Both the position numbers and the translations under genes were made by a program. Positions 11,712 through 25,145 of a DNA stretch of 64,000 bases are shown one piece after another. Origin of the DNA: Ilex aquifolium (lineage: Eukaryota > Streptophyta > Magnoliopsida > Aquifoliales > Aquifoliaceae); contig OX637392.1 in the NCBI GenBank assembly GCA_951799425.1, forward strand, positions 32,820,093-32,884,092, written 5' to 3'. Numbering within the stretch: position 1 is the stretch's first letter; each line of letters begins with the position of its first letter. The notes beneath the pieces are model-generated. The model had not been told where the DNA came from and did no database searches. It was given only the letters and a program-made list of their open reading frames with translations.

Positions 11712-14700
11712 CTATAAGAATGTACCTCCATTCTCGAATAAGAAAGGATAATTGGTACGGATAGTGTCCTCACACTCCCATGTCGCCTCCTCCACTCCTC
11801 GGTGCTGCCACAACACCTTTACTAGCTTCACGGTCTTGCCTCGCAAAACCTGATCTCGGCTATCCATGATATGCACCGGTCCCTCCTCGAAGATCCCATC
11901 CGCATCAACAACAAGCTCGCCCCAATCCACCACATGAGTCGGATCTGGGGTGTATTTCCAGAGCATGGAGACATGGAATACGGCGTGAACACCCGATAGA
12001 TTTGGCGGTAACACCACCCGGTAAGCAACTGTACCTACCCTTTCGAGTACCTCAAAGGGCCCGATATACCTCGACGACAGCTTTCCCCGCTTGCCGAACC
12101 TGACCACTCCTCTCTTAGGCATCACCTTCAAGAAGACATGATCTCCCACCTCAAATTCTAGAGGTCGTCGCCGTCTGTCGGCGTAGCTCTTCTGCCGGCT
12201 CTGATCCGTGAGAAAACGCTTCCGTATCAAATCCACCTTCTCAGAGGTGTCTCTAACCAAATTCGGACCCGTAGAGGGTCTCTCTCCTACCTCCGTCCAA
12301 CAAACCGAAGATCGACAAGGCCTTCCATATAGTGCCTCATAAGGTGTCATCTGTATGCTCGTCTGGTAACCGTTGTTGTAAGCGAACTCCACTAAGGGCA
12401 AGTGCTCTTCCCAGCCACCCTTGAGATCTAGGACGCATGTCCGTAGCATGTCCTCTAAAGTTTGGATTGTCCTCTCCGACTGACCGTCCGTCTGGGATGA
12501 AAAGCAGTGCTCATCATCAACTGTGTCCCCATGGCTCGCTGGAAACTCTCCCAAAAATGAGCCGTAAGCCTGGGATCCCGATTCGATACTATAGATACGG
12601 GCACCCCATGCAACCGGACAATCTCCTGTATATATAACCTGCATAATTCCTCTAGTGTGAAGGTCATCCGCACCGCCAAAAAGTGTGCCAACTTCGTAAG
12701 CCGGTCCACTATCACCCATACCGCGTCATGACCTCGCAATGTCCGTGACAAGTGGGTCACAAAATCCATCGTGACATGCTCCCACTTCCACTCAGCCACC
12801 TCTAAAGGCTGGAGCAAACCTGCTGGTCTCTGATGCTCTGTCTTGACCTGCTGACATGTGAGACATCTACTGACAAAGTCTCCCACGTGTCTCTTCATCC
12901 CACTCCAGTAATACTGGCGACGAAGATCATGGTACATCTTCATGCCACCTGGATGAATAGCAAAACGGGAGCAATGAAACTCCCTGAGGATCACTTCTCT
13001 CAGATCATCAGACTTGGGAACCACAACTCGTCCCCTGTACCGAAGACTACCATCCGAATGAATGGCCCAGCCCTCAGCACCTGTACCAGCCTGTACTCGG
13101 TCCTTAATGGACAATATCTCTAGGTCTTGCCCCTGGGACTCAATCACTCTATTCAGTAGGGAAGGCGTAGCCACCAAACTTCCCAAAGTACCCTGAGCCT
13201 GACCCCTGTAGTGTAGCCCGAACTATCCCACAGTCTCGAGCATCTGCCACTCCCGGGAAGCCACACTAGCCAAGACTCCCCGTGACTTCCGGCTGAGTGC
13301 GTCAGCCACCACATTTGCCTTACCGGGATGGTAATGCAAAGTGAAGTCATAGTTCTCCAGAAACTCCATCCACCTGCGTTGCCTCATATTGAGGTCCCGC
13401 TGTGTAAAGATGTACTTCAGACTTTTGTGGTCCAAAAACACCTCGAAATGCTCACCGTATAGATAGTGGCGCTAAGCCTTTAAGGCGAATACAATGGCCG
13501 CCAACTCCATGTCATGTGTGGGATAGTTCTGCTCGTGGTTCTTTAACTGCCGAGAACCATAAGCCACCACCCTCCCGGACTGCATTAAAACGCAACCAAG
13601 TCCGTCCTTCGAGGCATCACAAAACACCGTGTACCTCTGTCTCCTTTCTGGGACTATCAAGATAGGAGCTGAAGTAAGACTCCTCTTCAACTCCTGGAAT
13701 GCCTTCTCACACGAGTCATTCCACTCAAACTTGACCTCCTTCCGGGTCAACTTTGTCATAGGTGCAGCTAATCGGGAGAAGTCCTCAATAAACCGCCGGT
13801 AATACCCTGCCAATTCCAAGAAACTACGTATCTCAAAAACTGACTTCGGTCTCTCCCAATTCATGACTGCCTCAACCTTCTCCGGGTCCACGGATACGCC
13901 CGAAGCCGACATCACATGCCCCAAGAATTTCACCTCAGTAAGCCAAAATTCACACTTACTGAATTTGGCATACAACTGATGGTCTCTCAAGGCCCGGAGA
14001 ACAATCCTCAAGTGACTCTCATGCTCCTCCTCAGACTTGGAGTAGATCAAGATGTCATCAACGAAGACCACAACGAACTGATCTAGGTAGGGTTGGAACA
14101 CCCTGTGCATGAGATCCATGAATGCCGCCGGGGTATTCGTCAATCCAAATGGCATCACTGTGAACTCGAAATGTCCATATCGCGTCCTAAACGCCGTCTT
14201 AGGGATATCCGCCTCCCTAACCCTCAACTGATGGTAACCGGTGCAGAGATCTATCTTGGAGTAGACCCGCGCCCCTCTCAGTTGATCAAACAAATCATCA
14301 ATCCGCGACAAAGGGTATCTATTCTTGATAGTAACCCTATTCAACTGCCGACAGTCTATGCATAGCCGAAGGGTCTTGTCCTTCTTCTTGGCAAACAACA
14401 CCGGAGCGCCCCAGGGTGAAGTGCTCGGTCTAATAAAACCCCTGTCCAACAATTCCTGTAATTGGACCTTGAGTTCTTGCAACTCAGCAGGTGCCATCCT
14501 ATGTAGAGTCATAGAAATGGGCGATGTACCGTGATGCAACTCAATGGTAAAGTCTATATCCCTATGTGGAGGTAATCTTGGTAGTTCATCCGGAAAAACA
14601 TCCTCATACTCACAAACCACCCGAGGTAGACCCAACCCCTGTCTCGCCTCGTCCTCCAGGGTAAGGCTTGCTAGCCAACCCATCAACTGCCTGTGCCATC

Positions 14701-15217
14701 TAGAGTCGTACACGGCTTGGGGTAAAGCATCATGCTTATCCCCCTGAAACATAAAACAAATACCGTCTGGTGTGTAGGCAGTGACCCTCTTACGATCACA
14801 ATCAATGACGACTCGGTGTGCCGTCAACCAGTCCATCCCAAGGATGACATCAAACTCCGACATGTCCATGACCCTAAGGTCCACAGTGAGTAGAATCCCC
14901 GAGATCTCTAACTCACAACCCCGACATATCTGATAAATGCTCACCATAGCTCCTAGGGGAGACCTCACATGCAGTGGCTCTTCCAAGGTTTCAACCTCTA
15001 AGTCCAAATCTTTCACACATGATGCAGCAATAAAGGAATGAGATGCACCAGAATCAAATAACACCCTTGCCCATAAGCGAGAGAGTAGAAATGTACCCTG
15101 AATAATCGATTGATCTGCAGGCTCAGTCTGAGGTGTGATGGCGTAGACACGCCCCTGGGTCCCTGAAGTCCCAGCTTGAAAGCCTTGTCCTTGACCTCGA
15201 CCCATACCCTGGCCCAT
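11712..15217 (-). pseudogene. E2 pol region: protease, RT, RNase H, integrase, chromodomain-like tail
   Basis: Domains follow in order on the minus strand. The protease has [12 protein letters not shown] (about 15.05 kb). The reverse transcriptase has [11 protein letters not shown] (14.3-14.4 kb) and [14 protein letters not shown] with the catalytic DD pair (14.05 kb). RNase H has [15 protein letters not shown] (13.6 kb) and ends near [12 protein letters not shown] (13.3 kb). The integrase has a zinc-binding CLTCQQVK (12.85 kb), core residues within VTMDFVTHL and VSIVSNRDPRLT, and FHVSMLWKYTPDP (11.95 kb). A tail containing VKVLWQHRGVEEATWE (11.75 kb) follows. The product would copy and integrate the element. 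It is broken in a few places and treated as a fossil. Confidence 0.9.
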
Positions 15218-15359
15218 CTGGCCTGATTGTGAAGTAGTAGGGGCCTGTGCAGCACCCTGGGACTGGTACTAGCTCCCCTGACCCATGGTGTGGTAGGGAG
15301 GAACAAACTAAGTCTGTGAACGTCCCACTGATGACTGGGACTGGGGTGTCCCATAACTC

Positions 15360-16300
15360 TGGGATCCCTGCCTCTGAGGGCAATCCCGTTTCATGTGTCC
15401 AGGCTTGTGGCACTAGAAACATGCTCTCTGCCCTGGCTGGCTAGGAGCCCTAAAATGTCTCCCACCTTGGGCTGATTAACCCTGGCCTTGGCCTTGATAG
15501 CCACGGCCCTGTCCCTGAAACCCTTGCGGAGTAGAAGTCCTCTGCTTCTTCCCCGAGCTAGAAGAAAAAGGTTGGCTCTCATTTCTCTTATCTTTAACAC
15601 CCGCCTCCCGGATGTTCCGCGCGTCGTCCACTTCCCTCTCAATGGTCATAGCAGTCTCAACCATCAAGTCCAAGTCTTGCAGGAGAAGACCTACAATTTT
15701 TTCCCGGATGGACAATTTTAGGCCATCCTCAAACTTCCTCACTTTGGCCATGTATGTGGCCACGTACTCATCGGCGAAACGGACTAATTCAGTGAACTTA
15801 GCCACGTATTCGAGTACCGTCAGCGTCCCTTACTTCAGGACTAGGAACTCCCGAGCTTTTGCATGCCGGGCAGACGCGGGGAAGTATTTGCCCATGAAGA
15901 GCTCACGAAACTCTTCCCATGTCGTTGCCTTCAAGTCCCTTGAGGCTTTGACCCAATCTCACCACACTTGGGATTCTCCCTCTAACTGGAACGCAGCTAA
16001 CTTTATCTTAGTGGCATCGGAGGTGATCTCCATAGCCCCTAAGATCTTGTCCACTTGTCGGAACCAATGGTCGGCCACCATCGGATCAGCCCCTCCTACA
16101 AAAACCGGAGGTTGGTGTGCCTTAAACTTCTGGAGGTTGTTTGAGCCTCCTTGTCCCCCACTGGCACTAGCCTGTGCAATGGTAGCCGCTGTAGCACTAG
16201 CTTGTGCAATTGTAGCAGCCGCAGTACGAATAGCCTCTATGAAGGCTTGTTGGTTGTTGTTCCGCCCACCGCCTCGGCGTCCTCTTCCTCGATTAGCCAT
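15360..16300 (-). pseudogene. E2 gag region
   Basis: The start MANRGRGRRGGGRNNNQQ is at 16300 on the minus strand. The gag core follows (PPVFVGGADPMVADHWFRQVDKIL), then a region ending in Gly/Gln-rich repeats (GYQGQGQG-like), and finally a CCHC zinc knuckle of the CHKPGHMKRDCPQ type near 15.38-15.42 kb. Gag forms the particle shell, and the knuckle binds element RNA. Protease begins shortly downstream, as is usual for chromoviruses with a continuous gag-pol. It is broken at a few points. Confidence 0.85.
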
Positions 16301-16663
16301 CTACATATGTCAGATAGCAATAGAGTCTCAAATTGTATCCCAAAATAGGGATCAAACACAAATGTTGAGAATTTTCTCATTGTCCCCCTAGTAGAATATG
16401 TGTCACATACTAGTAGACGTTTAACCCTCAAACTATCCCGTTCATCCCTTTTCCGAACCCAAGGTTATGTTTTCTAACCCTTGTGTTCCTTTTTTTTTTC
16501 CATATACATTTTACCATGCATAGAATTCACATAACACATAGCACATAATCATGTAGCATATTAGAGCACATAATCAGGCAGCATATTAGAGCACATAACA
16601 TGAAATGCACAATGAATGCAATGGTCTAGACCCATGCCCATCAAGCCCTAGATAAATCGCATA

Positions 16664-16680
16664 CCTAGGCTCTGATACCA
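16664..16680 (-). other. Primer binding site of E2 (initiator tRNA-Met)
   Basis: The minus strand reads TGGTATCAGAGCCTAGG three bases inside the 5' LTR. This is the classic plant initiator tRNA-Met complement (TGGTATCAGAGC). Confidence 0.92.
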
Positions 16681-16683
16681 AGC

Positions 16684-19109
16684 TGTGACGCCCCAAAATC
16701 CGGGGGTCCGTTGATCATCCATCAACCCGCGGAATACCTGTGGATATCGTGTAACTCGATATCACACTATTGTGTCCCATTTACCGGGGTCCATAATTTA
16801 ACAAAATCGGACAGAGTCTCCTTTGTAAGGGGAGCTCTACCCAAAACCCAACCTGTACAATACACAATAACATGACACATCCGAGGCCTAATATAACACA
16901 ATGACCGCACCGGGTCAATTTATGAGTAAAAATTGACCACACCGGGTCCATTTATCCATACTCATATAAAAACATGCAAGGTTATATTAAAAACAGTACA
17001 TATGAGTTCCATTACAACTCTCTTATATAAAATTACATGTCAAAACTAGTTTGCTCCAAAAGTTTTACAAAAGGAGTTATAAAAGCCATAAGTCGGCTTT
17101 CTTCACCCTTGCGGCCCCGAATGAGAGCCGTCCACCGGCGTATATCCCGCACCTGAAATGTTTTCCCGTATAGGGTGAGCCACGCCCAGTAGAGTAATTC
17201 CTACAGAGGCTACTCCCCACCTAAGTGCACATGCAATGTTCACATTCAACAATTCATATTCACATCAACATTCCAAGTAAGAATATGCAATTCTAGGTTG
17301 AAATTCTACATGCCATGCTATGAAATGAGATGAAACTCACTCATGCAACTCAATCCGAGCCCTCACCGGCTCCCACCACACAATGCAATGCAAGTGTGTA
17401 AAACCTTCATCATAGATGAATTACCTCCAATGCTTATTTAAAATAAAATCATGTGTTTATAAAAATCAAGCATTGTTGGATGTTGCACATCCAAGAGTAT
17501 GTTTATAAATCAAAATCTTTAACAAAATCTAGTGTCTTTGTTGGGCAACGAATTTTGGAATTTCACCACCGGCTCCGTACGCCTAATTCACTTTTTTGGA
17601 CTTGTACCGACGGAAGTGAATAAACCAATAACCGGGTCTTGCACCCGAGTGAACGTCTATCCCTTCTTGCTATACCCGACACAAGTTTTTCCATGCATGC
17701 AACTGTGCGACTCAGTAGGATCTTCAATCCCACTTTCCCGAGTCCACCCTTCAACCACCAAGTATGATGTTTGAATTAACCATGCACACGCACACACACA
17801 CCCATACTCATGCCTAAGCCCATGAATGGGCTGCCTCCGTGTAAATGCAATGTAATGTACCATCGCATATCAATGTCAAGTCTCATATGTAATGAATGTT
17901 ATATGGATCAATTTAACCACATATTTCAACATATGCCATGACAATTCATATCTTATGCATATAAATTCCATAATTCACCCCAATACCAACATATCATAAG
18001 CACACATCGACATTTACATTTCCAATTATAAATCAAATCATAAGCATATGATTTCACTTTACCACATCATCCAAGTATGTTATAGCATAATCTCATGCAA
18101 TTAACACACTTTATTTCACATAGGCATTTTATCAAATACCTTCAAGGCACCAAATCATGTAATCACATAAAATGCTCAAATTTGTCACATAACTCAAAAA
18201 AAATCAGAATACATGATTTTCACATACCCAATTATCAAGATATCCAAGAAATCACAAACTAGCAATTTTTATTTACTAATTCACACTAGAATTGAACCTA
18301 CCCATTTCCTTTAAACCAACTATAATAGGCAAGTGTTCAAAACACAAAAAACAGCCCACACATTCCCTACGAATACCATAGGTTAGAAATAAACCAAAGT
18401 AGGAGGGAACCCTACCTCTTGAAGCGTAGAAATGAAGGTAGAACCTTTAAGAACACCAATACAAGCCCAAAAGTCTTGATTTCTCCAAAATCCCTCCTTG
18501 GATCTTCGGTGAAATCCCTTGTTTTTGGTATGGTTGTGTAGTCCTCGTCGCGTAGATGAAGTTTAATTCTTGGTTCGACGAATTCCGACCGACGGAACTC
18601 CGGGAATCAAAGAAAAAAGATTGGATTTTCCTCTTGTCTCTCCCTCTTTCTCCCAACGTTGAAGACACTGGTTTTCAGCAGAGAAATCTGCTGAAAATCA
18701 GATATTTTACCCTTTTTTATAATTTTAAAGACTTGGCCCGAGTCGCGCCACGTGTCCCCTACTTGTCCGGGTCCGTTTTTGCCCCGAAACGATTAAATTT
18801 CGCTCCGGTTCAAAATCAAATATTTTTATTTAAAATTTTTTATATTATTTCCCAAATATTAAAATTTTATTAAAAATTTATTTTTGGGGGTCACCGGACG
18901 CCCGTCGCCTCGAAAAACGTGAAAAATCTGACTATCTCAGAATTCGGTGAAATTTGACAGGGTAACTAGATTTCGCGATACGAATCCAATGGCGAAGTCC
19001 GTTTCCTCATCCAAGGTCTAGATAAGTACTTATTTCAAATCCGCATAGTGGTGAAAAATTACTATTTTGCCCTTTTTCAGAAAAAGTTCAAATTCACCCA
19101 GGTTTTACA
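16684..19109 (-). repeat. 5' LTR of E2
   Basis: It is a near-identical partner of 9191-11617, including the CA-rich tract CACACGCACACACAC and the block GGACGGAGGAATTCG-like region near 18.6 kb. It ends at TTACA (19109) on the plus strand, followed by the target duplication CAAAT. Confidence 0.92.
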
Positions 19110-19734
19110 CAAATTCCTATAATTTTGGGTCATCCATTCCTAGCCACATCAAATGCATTGATAAATTGTGGAATTAAGAAACTTTCATTCGGTAACATGA
19201 CATTGGAATTGAATGTGTTTCATATTGCTAACCAACCCACGGAGGAGGAAGAGTTACAAGAAGTCAATTGCATTGAGTTGTTTAATCAGAGTCTATTTGA
19301 AAGTGCTTGTAACAAAAAGGAGTCACATGCATTAGTAGAGTCTGTAAATAATATTGAGTCCATTGTGAACATTGTTGAGACATGGGTTCCAAAATTTGAA
19401 GAATTGTCACCCAAGGGAACAAAGTTTGTTGAGTCCAGTTTCGTGGCTCCTAAGCCAGTGTTGAAACCTCTTCCAACAGACTTGAAATATGTCTTCTTCG
19501 GGGCGGATGAAAGTTATCTAGTGGTGATATCTTCAAAGTTGTTAGAATTTCAGGAAAATCAGTTGAGAAGATTAGTAAAAAGTCATTAAAATGCAATTGG
19601 TTGGACAATAGCCGATATTAAGGGAATAAGTCATTTTCTCTGTACTCATTATATATACTTATAAGAAAAATCTAAACCATCCCGACAGCTGCAACATAGG
19701 TTAAATCCACATCTTAAGGAAGTTGTTCAGGATG
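19110..19734 (+). mobile_element. Host element H, segment 3: end of protease and linker to RT
   Basis: It begins with PIILGHPFLATSNALINC and continues through FGNMTLELNVFHIA, aligning with E57 at 59.70-59.83 kb. It then passes through an acidic linker into the start of the RT region (LKPLPTDLKYVFFG, matching LKHLPSDLKYAFLG in E57). It is interrupted at 19734 by S2. This is a broken fossil segment. Confidence 0.85.
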
Positions 19735-22066
19735 TGTGACGCCCCTAAAACCGGGGGTCCTTTGTCAAATTGTTGATCACCCATCAATCTGCAGAAATAC
19801 CCGTGAATGCCGCATAACCTGACACCACGGCACAAACAATAAAAAGTTTGGACAGAGTCTCCCTTGTACCGGGAACTCCCAAACGCGTAACATGTGTACA
19901 TTTAAACCACATGACCCATCCGAGGTCCAATATACCACTATTTATACTCCATTATTATTCATTTGCATCATTTGTATAAAAGGACTCAAAGCCCGGAAGC
20001 ATAGGAAAACATTCTCAAAATTTCAGATTTTTGGAAAACCTACCAGAAGGTTTTGTCAGACCTTCTAGAAGGTTTTCCACAACATTCCAACACATGTATA
20101 ATGAATTTTTTTCATACAAAACATGGTTTATACAAGTCCTATTACAATCATTTCCATATAATTACATGCCCAACACCAAATTCCACAAAAGTTTTACAAA
20201 AATGGTTTTAAAAGCCACAAGTCTGCTTTCCTTCATCTTTGAGGCCCCGAGTGAGAGCCTTCCACCGGCGTATAGCCTGCACCTGAAATGTTTTCCCATA
20301 AAGGGTGAGCCACGCTCAATAGGGTATCTCCTACAGAGACTATTCCCCAACCTAAGTGCATATGAAATGTTCACATGCAACATTCAATAAGCAACAACCA
20401 TCCCAAACAAGAATATGCAATTCAATGTTAGAATTCTACCATGCCATGCCAAGAAATGAGATGAGAATCACTCATGCACTTTAACCCGAGCCCTCACAAG
20501 CTCCCACAACACAATGCAATGCCAATGTGTAATAAATCCGCCATTGATGTTATACATCCAATGACTATTTTTATAAAACAAAATCATGTGTCTTTGTTGG
20601 GTAGCATATTTTTGGTGTCGCACCGCCGATTCTGCACACCGATACACTTTTTTGGACTTGCATCGACGAAAGTGTATTAACCAGTAACCGGGTCTTGCAC
20701 CCGAGGGAGTATCTAGCCCTTCTTGTTATACTCGACACAATTTATTCATGCAACCCGTACAATTCTGTTGAACCTTGGTCCAGCTATACCGAGTCCACTT
20801 TTCAACCACCAAGGATGGTGTTTGACCCAACAACATGCACACACCCCCACACTCATGCCTCATGCCCATGAATGTGATGTCTTCGTGCATATGCAATGTA
20901 ATGAATGCCATATGGACTATTTTTACCACATTTCAACACATACCATGGATAATTATATCCTAAGCAAATAATTTCCATAATTCACCCCAATGCTAATATA
21001 TCATAAGCACATATCAACATTTACAATTTCAATTGTAAATCACATCATAAGTATATGATTTCAATTTAACACATCATCCAATCATGTTATTCCAATTTCA
21101 TCAAAACAACAATTTTAATCATTCAAGGCATTTTATCAAACACCCATACAAGGTAGAACTCATGTAAGCATATAACACGCCCAAATTTTCACATTTCTCA
21201 AGAAATTATATTAAACAATTTCTACATACCCAATTTAAGATAGAATTTATTCTACCCATTTTTAATACCCATTTCACCAAATCAGCAACAATAGGCAAGT
21301 GTTAAAATACATCTAACAACCTAACCATTTCATATTTCAAGCCTAAGTTGGGAATAAACCTAAGTAGAAAGAAAACCCTAACTCTTGAAGTGTAATACAC
21401 CCGTAGAAGACTCCAAGAATACAACCCAAGCTCTAATCCAAGCTTCCCCCCAAAATCTCTTCTTTTTTTTTTTTTTTATCTTCGGTGCAATTCCTCATTT
21501 TTGGTATGGTTGTGTAGCCCTCGTCGAGGAGATTGACTTTAATTCTTGGCTCGAGTTGACTCGAGCGACAGAGAGGCATAGATCGTAGAGAAAAGTCTTG
21601 AAATCTCTCTTTTTTTTTCTCCTTTCCCTCTCTTCTCTTCCAATGTAAAGACCCAGCTGATGAATAGGGCAAAAATATGATTTTCTGCCCTATTTATACC
21701 CTTTAAATGCTTGGTCCACGTCATGCCACACGTCCCCCATTCCCGGGTCCGTATTTGCCCCGGTTCAAGTTCAAAATACTTTTATTTCAACTTACTTTAA
21801 ATTATTTTCTAAATTTTAAAAATTTATTAAAAATTTGGTTTTTTGGGTCACCCAAGACCCGAACGCCTCGTAAAATGCGAAAAATCTGACTACCTTGAAA
21901 TTCGACGAAATTTGTCTGGGTAACTAAATTTCGCGAGACAAATCCAAAGGTGAGGTCCGTTTCGTCATCCTAGTTCTATAAAAATTCAGGTTTTCAACCC
22001 ATATCAAAATGACAAATTACCGTTTTGTCCTTTTTCATAAAAGTTCAAATTTACTCAGGTTTTACA
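19735..22066 (-). mobile_element. S2: solo LTR related to E2, nested in H
   Basis: The plus strand reads TGTGACGCCCC...TTTTACA, 2332 bp, flanked by perfect 5-bp duplications GGATG (19730-19734 and 22067-22071). It shares with the E2 LTRs the blocks GGAGTTCC/GGGAACTCCC near the edge, AGCCACGCYCARTAG, GCACCCGAG and the ACTCAGGTTTTACA end. No internal region remains, so the element was reduced by recombination between its two LTRs. It is clearly more diverged from the E2 LTRs than those are from each other, so it is an older insertion or another subfamily. Confidence 0.9.
20036..20078 (-). repeat. Palindromic words, CCTTCTAGAAGG class, in S2
   Basis: ACCTACCAGAAGGT and ACCTTCTAGAAGGT, each flanked by AAAA/TTTT, are separated by 8 nt. 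They lie about 300-345 bp from the LTR 3' end in element orientation. The same slot in relative S3 holds GTACCGGTAC words instead. Confidence 0.7.
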
Positions 22067-25000
22067 GGATGAAGTGCTAAAATTGTTAGATGCAGATATT
22101 ATATACCCTATATCTGATAGTAAATGAGTCATCCCTGCACAAGTAGTACCCAAAAATTCTGGTGTCACAGTAGTGAGAATCAAGAAAATGAATTGATCCC
22201 TATGCATACAGTCACTGGTTGGCGTATGGGTATTGACTATCAAAAATTAAATTCTTTTACTAGAAAATACCAGTTTCCTCTACCTTCTCTAAACCTAGTC
22301 CTAGAAAGGATAGTAGGACATACATTTTATTATTTTTTGAATGGGTACTCTAGTTGCAACCAAATTGAAATAGTAATTGATTACCAGAAGAAAATCACTT
22401 TTACATGTCCTTTTGGCACTTGTGCTTATAAAAGAATGTCATTTAGATTGTGTAACACTCCAATTACTTTTCAGTGTTATATGTTGAGTATTTTCAGTGA
22501 CATGGGGGAGCAATTTTTAGAAGTCTTTATGGATGATTTTTCTGTTTATAGTGATTCATTTGAACTATGTCTAAAAAATCTTGAAAAAGTACTTGCTTGG
22601 TGTGAGGAGACAAACCTTGTTTTGAATTGGGAAAAATGTCATTTCATGGTTACATGAGGTATTGTTTTAGGTCATGGAGTTTCTGCTGATGTAATTGAAG
22701 TTAATAAGTCAAAAAATTGATTTGATAGCTAATCTCCCTCCACCAAAGACTGTAAAGGATGTTCGATCCTTCCTAATGTCATATAGGATTCTATAGAAGA
22801 TTTATTAAAAAATTTAGTTTGATATCCAAACCAATGTGTAATCATTTATATCAGGATATACCTTTTGATTGAAATGAAGCATGTAAATTAGCATTTGATA
22901 AACTTAAGAGCATGCTTATTTCGAAACCAATTATACAACCTCCTTATTGGTCCTTACCTTTTGAATTAATGTGTAATGCTAGTGATTATGTTGTAGAAGC
23001 TATCTTGGGACAAAGAAAAGACAAGTGACCTTACATGATCTACTACGCAAGTAAAACTTTGAATGATGCACAAATGAATTATTCTATCACATAAAATAAG
23101 TGTTTGCTGTAGTATTTGTTTTAGATAAATTCAGATCATATTTAGTTGTATCCTCAATTTTTGTGTTTACTGATCATGAAGCTTTGAAGTACTTGCTTAC
23201 AAAGAAGGATGCTAAGCCATGTCTCCTACGATGGATACAATTACTTCATGAATTTTCTCTTACTATCAAAGAAAAAAAGGGAGTTGAAAATGTGATAGCC
23301 AATCATCTATCAAGGCTGAATTATGATACAAAAGAGGAGTTAGTACTAATCAAAGAAATTTTTCATGATTAGCAATTGTTTGCAATAACTGAGGTACCAT
23401 GATATGCAGATATAGCCTACTGCATGGCCACAGGTACCATTCTTTTTCACAATACCTTTACTGAAAAATAGAAATTTTTAAGAGAGACACGCAATTTCTT
23501 TCAGGAAGATCCCTATGTGTTCAAATACTGCAAGGATCAAATAATAAGACATTGTGTACCCAATCATGAAATAGGTAAAATTATTTCATTTTTCTATTCA
23601 AAAGCCTATGGTGGGCATTTTTCTTCAAAGAAAACTGCTATTAAAATTTTGCAGTGTGGATTTTATTAGCCCACTCTTTTTAAAGATGTACATTTTTTTT
23701 TTCAAAATTGTGACCGATGTCAAAGGTTAGGAATTATTTCAAAAAGAAACATGATGCCTTTAAAACCTATTTTAATTATTGAAATTTTTTATTGTTGGGA
23801 CATCAACTTTATCGGATTATTCCCTCATTCCTTTGGACATCGATAAATTTTGGTTGTTGTTGATTATGTTTCCAAATGGGTTAAGGCAATTCCTCGTTAG
23901 AATAATGATTATTGTGATCAATATTTTAAAATGAAATATTTTTTTCTGGATTTGGAATTCCTTGAGCTATCATAAGTGATGGGGGTGCACATTTTTGCAA
24001 TAAACCTTTTGAAAATTTAATGAAGAAATATTTGATTTCACACAAAGTATCTACCATTATCATCCTCAGACAAGTGTATAAGCTGAATTAGCCAATACGG
24101 TGATAAAATATATTTTAAAAAAAATGATTAACCCAGACCGCAAAGATTGGTCTGTTAGGTTGATTGATGTGCTTTAGGTGTACCGCACTACATATAAAAT
24201 CATTTTAAGAATGTCTTGTTATCGGCTAGTTTATAGAAAACCATGTCACTTACCTGTGAAATTGGAACATCGAACATATTGGACAATCAAAATGATGAAT
24301 TCTGTTATAGAAAAGCAAGTGCATCCCGCAAGCTTCAGATTTATGAATTGGAAAAGTTGAGAAATGAAGCGTATCAAAATACAAAAATTGCCAAGGCCAG
24401 AATGAAGATTTTTCATGATGAAAACATTTTGCGAAAGTCCTTTGTACCATCTCAAAAAGTCCTGTTATACAACTCAAGGATCCGCCTATTTCCTAGCAAG
24501 TTAAGGTCTAGGTGGATGGGTCCATGCATTGTTAAACAAATTTTTTAACATGGGGCAGTTGAAATTAAAATTTTCTTAAGTGAGAATGTTTCTAAAGTGA
24601 ATGGTCAAAGGTTTAAGCCATACAATGATGGATTTGTTCGAAATGTTGATTCCATTAATCTAGTGGAACCAAATTATTTGTCTTAAGAAGTTATTATTTG
24701 TGTTTATTTGTAAATAGTAGTACTAATTGTTTTCTTGCGTGTTTTTCAGATTATGGTTTTGCACTATGGATTTATTTCATTTCTAGACCTTATTAGCGAT
24801 TGTCTTTAAATTTTGCTTTATGAAGTTATACATTGAGGACAATGTCAAATTTAGATTGGGAGAAATAACAATTCATAACCGTCTTTGTGACTGGCAGACG
24901 TTAAAGAACCGGATAGGGAGTCTTTTTAAACTTTTCAAAAAAAAAACTCAAATTTTTTCAAAAAAATAGATGAAAAAATCTTTTGGTTTAGTCTTGGTGT

Positions 25001-25145
25001 GTTACACACATTCTTGATGGATGTGCACTATTTGATAACGATAAAAAGTAGCAGGTGTTAGAAAGAAAGAGATAATTAAAAGCCAACTAAAACCATTGTG
25101 TGGAAAGAATTCATATGCTAAACGTCGGCGAGCAAGGTGTCTTGG
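22067..25145 (+). mobile_element. Host element H, segment 4: RT, RNase H, integrase and 3' region
   Basis: It aligns with E57 from about 60.35 kb to 63.8 kb. The RT contains FMDDFSVYSDSF (22.53 kb) and NWEKCHF. RNase H has [18 protein letters not shown] (23.17 kb). The integrase remains run from 23.5 to 24.5 kb and end with the PSQKVLLYNSR block. The 3' non-coding part shares CGTCTTTGTGACTGGCAGACG with E57. The last part, about 25035-25145, matches the start of the E57 3' reading frame. At about 25145 the sequence switches to element D. H is heavily broken and is the oldest layer of this stack. Confidence 0.85.

Larger units (their letters stand above)
9191..19109 (-). mobile_element. E2: complete-length chromovirus (Ty3/gypsy), nested in H
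   Basis: A full LTR element of 9919 bp lies on the minus strand. It has LTRs of 2427 and 2426 bp, an initiator-Met primer site, gag, protease, reverse transcriptase, RNase H, integrase, a chromodomain-like tail and a polypurine tract in canonical order. Perfect 5-bp target duplications CAAAT flank it. The long LTRs and the integrase tail fit the Tekay/Del type. By eye the two LTRs differ by a few per cent (more near the plus-strand left end, less in the middle), suggesting an insertion age of a few million years at most. It is structurally whole but carries several breaks in its coding region. Confidence 0.92.
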
